This document shows positions 26,104-33,695 of a stretch of 64,000 nt of DNA, in pieces. Position numbers and translations under genes: made by a program. The notes beneath the pieces are model-generated. The model saw only the letters and a list, made by a program, of their open reading frames with translations. It made no database searches and had not been told where the DNA came from. The DNA is from Streptomyces katrae. Lineage in GTDB: Bacteria; Actinomycetota; Actinomycetes; Streptomycetales; Streptomycetaceae. Where the stretch lies: contig NZ_CP020042.1 of the NCBI RefSeq assembly GCF_002028425.1, positions 2,232,001 to 2,296,000 on the forward strand, in the 5' to 3' direction. Within the stretch, counting starts at the first letter, position 1; each line of letters opens with the position of its first letter.

Positions 26104-27459
26104 TTAGGCGAGGGCCTCGCGGGCTCTGCGGGCGAGATCGGCGGCGCCGGGGACGCGGCGGTGCTGGTAGACCGCGAGGGTGGAGCGGATCGAGGTGATC
26201 GCCTTCCGGGTCCGGTCGGACGTCATGCCCTCCATGAGGACGAGGGCCTGGGTCCACGCGGAGACGGCTTCGTCGGCGCGGGCCTGAGCGGCGAGGCTGT
26301 CGCCCAGGTCGGCGTGGGTGAGGGCGTGGACGCGCTTGTACTTGTCCGGGTCCCAGCGGGTGAGGGCGTCGCGGTGCTGCTGTTCGGTGCCGACGTGGTC
26401 GGCGAGGTCGGTCAGGGTGCGGGCGGTGTGGCTGGCCACGGTGCCGGCGGCGGGGCCGCTGACGCGGGAGTAGCTGGGCTGGGGGCCGTCGTCCCGGAGC
26501 AGGGCGTCTTCGGCGGCGAGGAGGGCGCGTGCAGCCGAGGGGCTCGCGTCGGTGGCAGCGTAGGCGCGGGCATGGGTGATGTGGAGAAGGGCTTCGGTCT
26601 GGCCGTCGACATGGCCGAGGCCACGTCGCAGGGCGCCTTCGACCAGGTCGACGCAGTGATGGGGCTGTTTGAGGCTCAGGGCCTGATGGGCGAGGGCGCG
26701 CATCATCCAGGCAGCGTGGCCGTGGGGGTCGGCTTCGCAGGCGAGCTGGTAGCCGACCTGGTAATAGCGCTGGGCGGCGCCTTCGTGGCCCAGGTCGTGG
26801 TGCTTCCACCCGGCGAGGTAGGCGAGTTCGGCGACGGCGCCGAAGGCGGCCTGGCGTAACGGCTCAGAGGGGAAGCGGCCGCGGAGCATCGGGGCGGCGG
26901 TGTCGGCGAGGTAGGCGGTGACGGTGGTCAGACCATGGCCGCCGCCCAGGCGCTCGTCGGCGGCGCTGAAGGCTGCGGTGATCTGGCGTACGACGTCGAT
27001 GTCGTCGGTTCCGACCAGGGAGCGGCCGGTACGGGCGCGGAGCATCCGGGAGGTCGCCTCGTGGTCGTGGAGCAGCGGCATGGCGACGCCTGCCGTGGTG
27101 AAGGCTGCGATGGCGAGGAATCGGCGGCGTTCGACGTCCGCGCGGCCGAGATCGGTGACGGTCAGGACCGGGTCGCCGTTCGAGGTGGCTCCGGCATCGC
27201 CGGGCTGGAGGCCGATCTCGGTCGGGGTGACGATGCGGCCGAGGCGGCGGGAGAGGGCTTCGGCAAGGTACTGGCCGGTCTGGCCCGAGGGCTCGCGGGT
27301 GCCGTTGGCCCAGTGGGAGATCGCGGACTTGTTGGTCTGGAGGAGTTCACCGTTCTCGGCTGCGATGCGGCGGACGTCGTGGGCGAGCGATTCGTACGTG
27401 CATCCGGCCTCGTGGATGGTCTCGCGCAGGCGGGAGTTGGCGTCGGTCGGCGCTGGCAC
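26104..27459 (-). CDS. XRE-family transcriptional regulator with TPR-like C-terminal domain
   Basis: A 451-residue regulator. The N-terminal helix-turn-helix (about residues 8-75) reads LRETIHEAGCTYESLAHDVRR...NKSAISHWANGTREPSGQ. A conserved RRRFLAIAAF segment follows. The remaining 300 residues are helical repeats of TPR type (AAQRYYQVGYQLACEADPHGHAAWMMRALAHQAL; AWTQALVLMEG), similar in layout to Streptomyces NsdA-like regulators. GTG 27459 has GGAGG three to four bases upstream. It is divergent from the four-gene operon across a 192-base gap, so it probably controls both sides. TPR domains of such regulators often bind peptides or partner proteins; the ligand here is unknown. Confidence 0.88.
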   Translation of the reverse strand: MPAPTDANSRLRETIHEAGCTYESLAHDVRRIAAENGELLQTNKSAISHWANGTREPSGQTGQYLAEALSRRLGRIVTPTEIGLQPGDAGATSNGDPVLTVTDLGRADVERRRFLAIAAFTTAGVAMPLLHDHEATSRMLRARTGRSLVGTDDIDVVRQITAAFSAADERLGGGHGLTTVTAYLADTAAPMLRGRFPSEPLRQAAFGAVAELAYLAGWKHHDLGHEGAAQRYYQVGYQLACEADPHGHAAWMMRALAHQALSLKQPHHCVDLVEGALRRGLGHVDGQTEALLHITHARAYAATDASPSAARALLAAEDALLRDDGPQPSYSRVSGPAAGTVASHTARTLTDLADHVGTEQQHRDALTRWDPDKYKRVHALTHADLGDSLAAQARADEAVSAWTQALVLMEGMTSDRTRKAITSIRSTLAVYQHRRVPGAADLARRAREALA

Positions 27460-27651
27460 GTTCCTCCGTCCCGGAGCTGTAAACCGCGTATACCGCTTGG
27501 GCCCGGTCACACCGTACCCACTCTGCGTAGCGGACGGTTCACTTATCGACAGCCGCCCCACCTTCGGGCCGGGCGGCCCCCAAGTTCCGTACGCCCCAAC
27601 GGGCTCGGGCATTCCTATGCCCTGGCCCGGACGATCAGAGACGGAGACACC
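27460..27651. promoter_or_regulatory. divergent promoter region between the XRE regulator and the accessory operon
   Basis: A 192-base gap between two divergent starts. It contains ACCGC repeated around GTAT (27483-27496), a GCGTAGCGG word related to the boundary repeats (near 27525), and GGAG five bases before the rightward gene. No promoter hexamers could be fixed with certainty. It is the obvious place for the XRE protein to bind. Confidence 0.5.
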
Positions 27652-28401
27652 GTGACCATCATCGACACCACGACCATCACGGTCGAGCTGCCTGACGCCT
27701 TCGACCCGCGCTGGAACCGGCTGCCCGGCATCCAGGTCGAGGGACGACGCATCACCATCGACCCGGCCGAGTACTTCTTCCGCTTCGAGTCCAGCACCTG
27801 GCTCCTCGCCGACTGGGAGCTGGTCAAGGCCCAGCTCCTGGACGTCGACGAGACGACCGAGAGTGCGGTCGAGCAGCTGGCGCTCGACTTCATCAAGAAC
27901 CACGCCGAGTCCACGTCGGATGCCGCCCGCGTCCTGGCGACGGCGTACGAGGTGTACGCGTACCTCTTCCGCGACGAGCACCTCTCCGGCCTGGACCTCC
28001 CGCAGATCACCGCCGAACACCTGCGGATGCTCCGCGAGGCCGCCACGCTCATGGCGCTCAACAAGGTCGAGCTGGACGGGCACATCTCCAACGTCGGCCC
28101 GTGCTGGTTCTTCCCCGCCGCCACCTCCGTCGTCTTCGACCTGGAGGACGAAATGGGCGGGATGCTCGACGAGGTCTACCACGGCGGCTGGTTCAACGAG
28201 CACCGCCGCATCGAGTCCATCAAGGGCCACGCCGCCCTCGGGGGCCGTCTCGTGCACGGCTGCCAGTCCGTGCCGGACCAGACCGGCGGCGTCGTCGCGC
28301 CCTACGGCGCCTCGATGGCCAACTTCCGTGACGACCTCGCCGCGTTCAAGGCGGGCTGGATCGAGCAGGTCTACGCCCACCGCGTGACCGCCCCCGAGTA
28401 G
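27652..28401 (+). CDS. protein of unknown family, first gene of the accessory operon
   Basis: A 249-residue soluble, acidic protein I do not recognise. It opens VTIIDTTTITVELPDAF, then has a mixed segment (GIQVEGRRITIDPAEYFFRFESSTWLLADWELVKAQLL), a helical middle (residues about 65-140) and a conserved-looking C-terminus (GPCWFFPAATSVVFDLEDEMGGMLDEVYHGGWFNEHRR). No signal peptide, membrane segment or catalytic motif is evident; His and Asp/Glu residues in the C-terminal part could bind metal. GTG 27652 has GGAG five bases upstream. The next gene follows after 73 bases. Its lead position opposite the regulator suggests a central role. Confidence 0.8.
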   Translation: MTIIDTTTITVELPDAFDPRWNRLPGIQVEGRRITIDPAEYFFRFESSTWLLADWELVKAQLLDVDETTESAVEQLALDFIKNHAESTSDAARVLATAYEVYAYLFRDEHLSGLDLPQITAEHLRMLREAATLMALNKVELDGHISNVGPCWFFPAATSVVFDLEDEMGGMLDEVYHGGWFNEHRRIESIKGHAALGGRLVHGCQSVPDQTGGVVAPYGASMANFRDDLAAFKAGWIEQVYAHRVTAPE

Positions 28402-28474
28402 GCCCCAGTCCGGCTTCGGGGCGGACGACACGCTCGCCCCGAAGCCGTCCATCCCCCCCTCCGGAGACACCCCC

Positions 28475-29386
28475 ATGGACCAGAGCCTGACCACCACCCT
28501 CCTCGACGACCTGTGCACCCTCCTCCACAAGCCCGTCCCCCAACGCACCGAAATCCGTGTCTGGGGCATGTCCGGCGTCGAACGCGTCACCTTCCCCGAC
28601 GGGACCACCTCCGTCTTCAAGTACGCCAAGGAGCCCTTCGACCGCGAAGCCCAGGCCCTGCGAATCGCCCACCAGCGCGGTCTGCCGGTCCCCGAGCTCC
28701 ACGCCACCGCCGTGCAGGACGACTGGCTCGGGATGCTCATGGACGACCTCGGCACTCCGGTACGTGAGGCCGACGACGTAGACGGTGCCACCGCCGCCGT
28801 CCAGCTCCACCGGGCCCGCCCGGCCAACGGTCTGCCCTTCCTCGACGGCAACGGTCTGGCGTCCCTCCCCACCCGGGCCCTCGACCACCTCCAGCGCCTC
28901 CGCAAGGCCGGTCGGTGGACGGACTGCGACGACATCGAAACCGCGCTGCGAAAGACCTCCGCAGCAGCCGGGGCCCGCGCCCGGGGAGCGACACTGGACC
29001 CGTTCGGCTGGGTCCACTCCGAGTTCCACCCCACCAGCCTCCACATCGGCGAGAACGGCTGGCACCTGCTCGACTTCGCCCGCGCCTTCACCGGCCCCGG
29101 CCTGATCGACCTCGCCTCGTACCACGGCACCACCGACACACCGGACCCCGTCCGCCTCCGGGTGTTCCTCGATCAGTACGTCACCGCAGGCGGCCACGAG
29201 GACGCCCTCGCCCCCCGGGGCGGCCTGGCGGCCGAGGCATGGGCCCTGGGCTGGCACCGCATGTGGGCCGTCGAGTGGTTCATGGAGCAGGCGATCCGCT
29301 GGATCAACGATCCGACCAGGGACTTCGCTTACATCCCGGTCGTCCGCCGCCACCTGGGTGACGTGGTCCACTTCCTGGAGGTCTAG
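28475..29386 (+). CDS. aminoglycoside-phosphotransferase-fold protein with altered catalytic motif
   Basis: A 303-residue APH/choline-kinase-fold protein. The small lobe has VERVTFPDGTTSVFKYAKEPFDREAQALRIAHQRGLPVPEL with the ATP-binding lysine in VFKYAK. The catalytic loop, normally HxDxxxxN, reads HSEFHPTS: His181 kept, Glu183 in place of Asp, Ser188 in place of Asn. The metal-binding Asp in LLDFARAF is kept. The protein could be a kinase with altered chemistry, an adenylyltransferase-like pseudokinase, or inactive. It should not be taken as an antibiotic-resistance gene on sequence alone. Its TAG overlaps the methyltransferase GTG by one base, so the two are coupled. Confidence 0.85.
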   Translation: MDQSLTTTLLDDLCTLLHKPVPQRTEIRVWGMSGVERVTFPDGTTSVFKYAKEPFDREAQALRIAHQRGLPVPELHATAVQDDWLGMLMDDLGTPVREADDVDGATAAVQLHRARPANGLPFLDGNGLASLPTRALDHLQRLRKAGRWTDCDDIETALRKTSAAAGARARGATLDPFGWVHSEFHPTSLHIGENGWHLLDFARAFTGPGLIDLASYHGTTDTPDPVRLRVFLDQYVTAGGHEDALAPRGGLAAEAWALGWHRMWAVEWFMEQAIRWINDPTRDFAYIPVVRRHLGDVVHFLEV

Positions 29387-30078
29387 TGCTCGCCCAGGTC
29401 TCCCCCTGGTACGCCCACGCCGTCCAGCGCCTCGCCGGCGCCCCGACGCACGCCCTCACCCCTCCCGCACGGATGGAGTGGACCACCCGCCCCGGCCTGG
29501 GCCCCGGCGCGGAGCTCCTCGGCCGGGACCTGCGCGGCAAGCGCCTGCTGGAACTGGGGTGCGGCCCGGGCCACAACGTCGCCCACCTCGCCCACCACCA
29601 TCAGGCCCCCACGACGGGCGTCGACCTGGTCGGCCTCCAGGTCCGCCGGGCACGCTCCCACTACGGCCACATCACCGGCACCACCTTCTCGGCCGGCCAC
29701 GCCCTGCACCACCTCCAGGCCACCGCCCGGACCTTCGACGGGATCTACTCCGTCTTCGGCGCCGTAGGCCTGGTCGCCCCGGACCTCCTCCTCGCCGAGA
29801 TCTCCCGCCACCTGGCGCCCGGCGGCGTCCTGGCCTTCTCGGTTCCCCACCCGGCCCGGGCCGGAAGACATCCTTCGCCGGACGACCGCCCCCGCGAGGA
29901 CTACGTCACCATGCCCGACCGCACCCGCCACCCCATCGCCCGCTGGGAGTTCGACGCGCACCGCTGGGCCGCCCACCTCGCCCGCACCGGCCTGCGCACC
30001 ACCGCCGCCCTCGACCTGCGCCACCCGCGCCTGGACCCGTGGCCCACCACCCTCCTGATCACCGCCCGCAAACGCTGA
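29386..30078 (+). CDS. class I SAM-dependent methyltransferase
   Basis: A 230-residue enzyme. SAM-binding motif I is LLELGCGPGHNVAHLA (about residues 54-69), followed by GVDLVGLQVRRA (motif II). FDGIYSVFGAVGLV is motif IV and HLAPGGVLAFSVPHPA motif V. The C-terminal part (MPDRTRHPIARWEFDAHRWAAHLARTGL) resembles small-molecule methyltransferases of the ubiE/Coq5-like group. The GTG start overlaps the stop of the preceding APH-like gene (TAGTG). The acceptor is unknown; a product of the kinase-like or Nudix enzymes is a plausible guess. Confidence 0.88.
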   Translation: MLAQVSPWYAHAVQRLAGAPTHALTPPARMEWTTRPGLGPGAELLGRDLRGKRLLELGCGPGHNVAHLAHHHQAPTTGVDLVGLQVRRARSHYGHITGTTFSAGHALHHLQATARTFDGIYSVFGAVGLVAPDLLLAEISRHLAPGGVLAFSVPHPARAGRHPSPDDRPREDYVTMPDRTRHPIARWEFDAHRWAAHLARTGLRTTAALDLRHPRLDPWPTTLLITARKR

Positions 30079-30096
30079 CCGCCACCGGAGGCACCG

Positions 30097-30675
30097 ATGC
30101 CCCTACCCCACCTCCTCCTGGACATCGACGGCGTCCTCATCCCCTTCCCGACTCCCGACGGCAGCACCCCACCAACCCACACCCGCCACACCGTCCTCCC
30201 CACGGGCCGCAACCCCGGAGACCCCGTCCCCGTCTGGCTCAACCCCGCCCACGGCCCGATGCTCACCGACTTCCTGAACAGCGGCCTGGTCGCCCCCGTG
30301 TGGTGCACGAGCTGGCGCAAGGACGCCACCGGCATCATCGGCCCGCTCCTGGGCCTGCCCCACTTCCCCTACCTCGACCTCCCCCGCCCCCGTATCACCA
30401 CCAGCCACCCCAACGGCTACCTCTGGAAGCGCGACCACGTCGATCCGTGGCTCGGCGAATCGGCGGTCGCCTGGATCGACGACGACTTCACCGACCTCGA
30501 CCACACCTGGGCCGCCGAGCGCACCGCCCAAGGCCACCCCACCCTCCTCGTCCAACCGGACCCCCACCACGGCCTCCAGCCGCATCACCTCGCTGAGGTA
30601 AGGGAGTGGGCCTCCCACCAGATCTCGTTCGCTGCTGGCATCAGCCCAAGGCGGCCGCCAGACGCTGAGATCTGA
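30097..30675 (+). CDS. HAD-fold domain protein (HAD_SAK-like)
   Basis: A 192-residue protein. Motif I is LLLDIDGVLIPF with Asp9 and Asp11, motif II is in VWCTSWRKDA, and the metal-binding acidic motif is AWIDDDFTD. No large cap domain is present. The pattern DIDGVL.P...W...W.TSW..DA resembles the HAD domain family noted in 'Swiss army knife' RNA repair proteins; the assignment is from memory. It would act as a phosphatase or phosphate-transfer domain. It begins 18 bases after the methyltransferase gene. Its last codons lie inside the right boundary repeat, so the repeat overlaps its 3' end. Confidence 0.8.
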   Translation: MPLPHLLLDIDGVLIPFPTPDGSTPPTHTRHTVLPTGRNPGDPVPVWLNPAHGPMLTDFLNSGLVAPVWCTSWRKDATGIIGPLLGLPHFPYLDLPRPRITTSHPNGYLWKRDHVDPWLGESAVAWIDDDFTDLDHTWAAERTAQGHPTLLVQPDPHHGLQPHHLAEVREWASHQISFAAGISPRRPPDAEI

Positions 30676-30700
30676 GGAGCGCGTAGCGATCTGACGCGCC
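30659..30700 (+). repeat. inverted boundary repeat, right copy
   Basis: CAGACGCTGAGATCTGAGG followed by AGCGCGTAGCGATCTGACGC matches the minus strand of 25504-25543. The two copies face each other and enclose about 5.1 kb with the six accessory genes. The HAD gene stop (30673-30675) lies inside this copy. Confidence 0.8.
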
Positions 30701-30769
30701 CAACGGCCCCCGACACCGCTCTGGTTGGCATGCAGTGCAGGTAGCAACCCCGGCCGGCCGCCGGCCGCC

Positions 30770-30803
30770 GAGACGGGAGATGCGCGTAGCGATCTGATGC
30801 GGG
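30770..30803 (+). repeat. third, shorter copy of the boundary repeat
   Basis: GAGACGGGAGATGCGCGTAG continuing into CGATCTGATGCG matches the core of the repeat at 30659-30700 in the same direction, about 105 bases downstream. The DNA between them (30701-30769) holds no gene. Confidence 0.7.
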
Positions 30804-30913
30804 CGGAGGCCCCGGCTGCGCCTGATGGGGCCCGGATGCCCGGTCTGCCGGCCCCCGGTCTGCCCGGCTGGTCGCTGATCCCGCCGATTGGCCGTCTCCG
30901 GTCCGTCCCGTTC

Positions 30914-31078
30914 CTTTGGGGGGTTCCCGGCAGTCTTCGGCATTTCGCGGCGGGTCGGTCTGTCAAGGGTCGCCGAAGGCGATCGCGCAGCGACGCGACG
31001 AAGGAGCGCCCTTGACTGACCGGCCCGACGCGGAAGGACGATGAGACTGGCGGGAACCCTCCAACCCTCCCCGAGACC
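30914..31078. repeat. long imperfect palindrome, copy 2
   Basis: GTCAAGGG (30962-30969) and CCCTTGAC (31009-31016) frame a core nearly identical to that at 10598-10638 and in the same absolute orientation. The arms outside (GGTTCCCGGCAGTCTTCGG on the left, GGAAGGACGATGAGACTGG on the right) pair less well than in copy 1. The adjoining module A is in the opposite orientation to copy 1. Confidence 0.85.
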
Positions 31079-31245
31079 GCCCGGCTCAAGTCCCGCCCTC
31101 CCGCATCCCGGCCAGCTGTGCCGTCACCGCCCGGCGGGACCCCGCCCCCCCACCCCACCGGCCCGCAGACAGGGAGGCGGGTGGGCAACCACCGACCCGC
31201 CCCCGACACCTCGAGGGGGAGATGGCGGGCCCCCGCCGCGAGAGC
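31079..31245 (-). repeat. dispersed intergenic repeat, module A, copy 3
   Basis: Reading the minus strand from 31245: CTCGCGGCGGGGGCCCGCC, CCATCTCCCCCTCGAGG, GCCCACCCGCCTCCCTG, then CCCGCCGGGCGGTGACGG. This matches copy 1 over most of its length and copy 2 over about 70 bases. It ends a few bases from the stop codon of the endonuclease/exonuclease/phosphatase gene and marks the right outer edge of the accessory segment. Confidence 0.8.
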
Positions 31246-31251
31246 GCGCCC

Positions 31252-32046
31252 CTACGCCCCCGCCCCCAGCCGGACCGCCGCCAGTACGGGGAGGTGGTCC
31301 GTTGCCGTGCGGAGGTCGGTGGGCGGGAGGCCCGTGGGGACGCCGCAGGCGAGGACCTCCACCCCCGGGGTGGCGAACAGGGCGTCGATGCGGCGGGACG
31401 GGGCTGCCGAGGGGAAGGTGGCCTCGCCGCCCCAGGGGGCGGCCGTCCAGCAGTCCTGGAGGGTGGCCGACAGGCGGGTGAAGGCGGGGCCGCCCGGGGT
31501 TTCGTTGACGTCGGCGGCGGCGATGACGTGCGGGGCGTCCAGGGTGGCGACCCGGTCCAGGAGGAGCTCGGCCTGGGCGGCGCGCTCGGTCGCGTCCAGG
31601 GAGAGGTGGGCACTGACCACGCCCACCCGGGCCGCGCCGAAGCGGACGACCGCCGTGGCGAAGCCGCGCCGGTGCAGGCCGGGGGTCAGCGGCAGCAGGA
31701 CGTCCTCCGTGTGCTCCACGAAGGCCCTCAGCGAGCACAGCAGCAGCGGTCCCGCCGCCGTCGCTCCGCCGCCCAGGACGACCAGGTCGGCCTTGGAGGC
31801 CAGCCGGGCGGCGTGCTTGCGCCAGCGGAAGAAGCGGGGGGCCTCCTGGACGAACACCAGGTCCGGTGCGCAGGCCCGGATCACCCGGGCCAGTGCCTCC
31901 TCGTCGTCGCGCATCGAGCGCACGTTGTAGCTGAGGACGCGGATCACGGCGGAGCCGTCCGGTTCGGTCAGGGACTTGGGCAGTGCGTCGGGTACGGCGT
32001 CGGCGTCGGGCAGTGGCTGGGGCGGGGGCAACGTGTCGGGCACCAT
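31252..32046 (-). CDS. endonuclease/exonuclease/phosphatase (EEP) family protein
   Basis: A 264-residue protein of the DNase I-like fold. VIRVLSYNVRSMRDDEEALARVI is the first strand with the metal-site Asn, DLVFVQEAPRFF contains the catalytic Glu, VGVVSAHLSL and VIAAADVNETPGG are the His and Asp-x-Asn motifs, and TDHLPVLAAVR the final Asp-His. All active-site positions appear intact. Substrate could be DNA, a phospholipid head group or an inositol phosphate. ATG 32046 gives a 34-residue Pro-rich leader before the fold; a later start is possible. It lies immediately outside the accessory segment. Confidence 0.85.
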   Translation of the reverse strand: MVPDTLPPPQPLPDADAVPDALPKSLTEPDGSAVIRVLSYNVRSMRDDEEALARVIRACAPDLVFVQEAPRFFRWRKHAARLASKADLVVLGGGATAAGPLLLCSLRAFVEHTEDVLLPLTPGLHRRGFATAVVRFGAARVGVVSAHLSLDATERAAQAELLLDRVATLDAPHVIAAADVNETPGGPAFTRLSATLQDCWTAAPWGGEATFPSAAPSRRIDALFATPGVEVLACGVPTGLPPTDLRTATDHLPVLAAVRLGAGA

Positions 32047-32062
32047 GCCCGCAAGATACGCA

Positions 32063-32099
32063 GCCGCCCGCCGCTCCCACAGGGGGCGCGGCGGGCGGC
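32063..32099 (-). terminator. terminator of glkA
   Basis: A perfect 12-base G/C stem (32063-32074 and 32088-32099) with further pairing in the loop (CTCCC/GGGG) lies about 45 bases after the minus-strand glkA stop and just before the EEP gene start. Confidence 0.75.
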
Positions 32100-32144
32100 T
32101 CGAGAGGTGTCCGAGCGGGGCTCAGCCCCGGCGGGCCGGCGGGT

Positions 32145-33086
32145 TCAGCCCTGGCGGGCCAGGTCCGCCGCGCCGACCAGGCCGGCCTTGCCGCCGAGCT
32201 GGGCGGCCAGGACCTGCGCGTGCGGCCGCCAGGCGCCGCCGATCAGCCAGCGCTTGAAGGACTTGCGGATGGGGTCGAGGACGAGGTCGCCCTCGTCGGA
32301 GACCCCGCCGCCGACGATGAACGCCGACGGGTCGAAGAGGGAGGCCAGGTCGGCCAGGCCCGCGCCGGCCCAGCGGGCGAGCTCGCGGAAGGAGTCGACG
32401 GCCACCGGGTCGCCCTGGCGGGCGGCCTGGCTGATGTGCTTGCCCTCGATGCCCTCGGGGGTGCCGTCGCCGAGGCCCAGCAGGACGGTCGCGTTCTCGG
32501 GGGTGGCGTTGGCGCGCTGCTTCGCGTAGCGGACGAGGGCGCGGCCGGAGGCGTACTGCTCCCAGCAGCCCTGGCTGCCGCACCCGCACAGCAGGCCGTC
32601 GGGGACGACCCGGATGTGCCCGAACTCGGCGGCGACGCCGAAGCGGCCTCGGCGCAGCTTGTTGCCCATGATGATGCCGCCGCCCAGGCCCGTGCCGAGG
32701 GTGATGCAGATGACGTCCTCGTGGCCCTGGCCGGCGCCGAAGCGGTACTCGCCCCAGGCGGCGCAGTTGGCGTCGTTCTCGACGACGACGGGGAGGCCGA
32801 TGCGCTGCTCGACCTTGTCCTTGAGCGGTTCGTGGCGCCAGTTGATGTTGGGCGCGAAGAGGACGGTCGCGCGCTTGTCGTCCACGTATCCGGCGGCGCC
32901 GATGCCGACGGCCTCGATGGTGTGGTTGCTGCTGACCTCGGAGACGGCGGCGCAGATCGCCTCCGTCACGCCGTCCGCGGTCGGCGGGGTGGGCACCTTG
33001 TACGTCTCAAGGATGGTGCCCTCTTCGTCGACCACGCCGGCCGCGATCTTCGTGCCGCCGATGTCGACGCCGATGGTGAGTCCCAT
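32145..33086 (-). CDS. glkA: ROK-family glucokinase
   Basis: A 313-residue ATP-dependent glucokinase; in Streptomyces this enzyme also mediates carbon catabolite repression. The ATP-binding MGLTIGVDIGGTKIAAGVVD, glucose-binding NDANCAAWGE with catalytic Asp, EFGH (AAEFGHI) and the ROK zinc motif CGCGSQGCWEQYASG are all present. Its length is close to that of S. coelicolor GlkA. GAGGGA precedes ATG 33086. It is followed by a terminator and preceded by a DUF5304 gene on the same strand with 60 bases between. Confidence 0.95.
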   Translation of the reverse strand: MGLTIGVDIGGTKIAAGVVDEEGTILETYKVPTPPTADGVTEAICAAVSEVSSNHTIEAVGIGAAGYVDDKRATVLFAPNINWRHEPLKDKVEQRIGLPVVVENDANCAAWGEYRFGAGQGHEDVICITLGTGLGGGIIMGNKLRRGRFGVAAEFGHIRVVPDGLLCGCGSQGCWEQYASGRALVRYAKQRANATPENATVLLGLGDGTPEGIEGKHISQAARQGDPVAVDSFRELARWAGAGLADLASLFDPSAFIVGGGVSDEGDLVLDPIRKSFKRWLIGGAWRPHAQVLAAQLGGKAGLVGAADLARQG

Positions 33087-33148
33087 TAGTCCCTCGGTTT
33101 TCCGGTCAAGCCCCGCCACGGCCAACCGTACCCGAGCCCGGCGGAGTC

Positions 33149-33631
33149 TCAGTCGAGGTCGATCCGCTGGGCCGGGCCCTCGTCCGGGCCGTGGTCGTGG
33201 CCCTCGTCGCCGTCGGTGTGCTTGCGGGGGGCCGGGGGCTCGTCCCGGACCCAGCGGCGTTCGTGGCCTTCGACGGCCGAGCGGTAGGCGGCGAGCAGCT
33301 CGGAGCCGGCGGCGGCGAGGTGGCCGAACACCTCCGGGTTGCGCTCGATGACGGGTTTGGCGGCGGTCTTGGCCTGGTTGACGAACTGGCGTACGGCGTC
33401 CTGGGCGGCCGCGGCGAGCTCCGGGTTGTTGAGGGCGGAGACCTTGTCGGCGACGGCGCCGAAGAGCTTGAACAGTTCCTCGGCGGCGGTGCCGGTGGCG
33501 CCCGCGCCGGCCCCCGCGCCGGCGCCCTGCTCGCGCTCGGCCCGGCGGCGCTCCCGTTCGGCGGCGAGGTCCTCGGCGCAGGCCTTGGCCCAGGCGTCAT
33601 CGTCGGTGGGGCGGTCGGTGGCCTCGCTCAT
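33149..33631 (-). CDS. DUF5304-like hypothetical protein
   Basis: A 160-residue soluble protein. The opening SEATDRPTDDDAWAKACAEDLAAERERRR leads to a short Gly/Ala repeat (GAGAGAGAGA). A helical domain follows (EELFKLFGAVADKVSALNNPELAAAAQDAVRQFVNQAK...NPEVFGHLAAAGSELLAAYRSAVEGHERRW) and an acidic His-rich tail. The pattern is that of the DUF5304 family of Streptomyces, found upstream of glucokinase in relatives. Function is unknown. AGGAGAG lies seven bases before ATG 33631. Confidence 0.78.
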   Translation of the reverse strand: MSEATDRPTDDDAWAKACAEDLAAERERRRAEREQGAGAGAGAGATGTAAEELFKLFGAVADKVSALNNPELAAAAQDAVRQFVNQAKTAAKPVIERNPEVFGHLAAAGSELLAAYRSAVEGHERRWVRDEPPAPRKHTDGDEGHDHGPDEGPAQRIDLD

Positions 33632-33695
33632 GGCGGACTCTCCTGCGGCTGCGGTAGGGGCTACTTCCGACGGTACCCGAACGGAGGTACGCAGC

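Noticed and set aside
28475..29386. Aminoglycoside resistance gene
   Set aside because: Only the APH fold is supported. The catalytic motif is altered and no resistance cluster or self-resistance context is present.
25316..31251. Prophage, integrative element or transposon
   Set aside because: No integrase, recombinase, transposase, tRNA attachment site or phage structural gene was seen inside or next to the island, despite the flanking inverted repeats.
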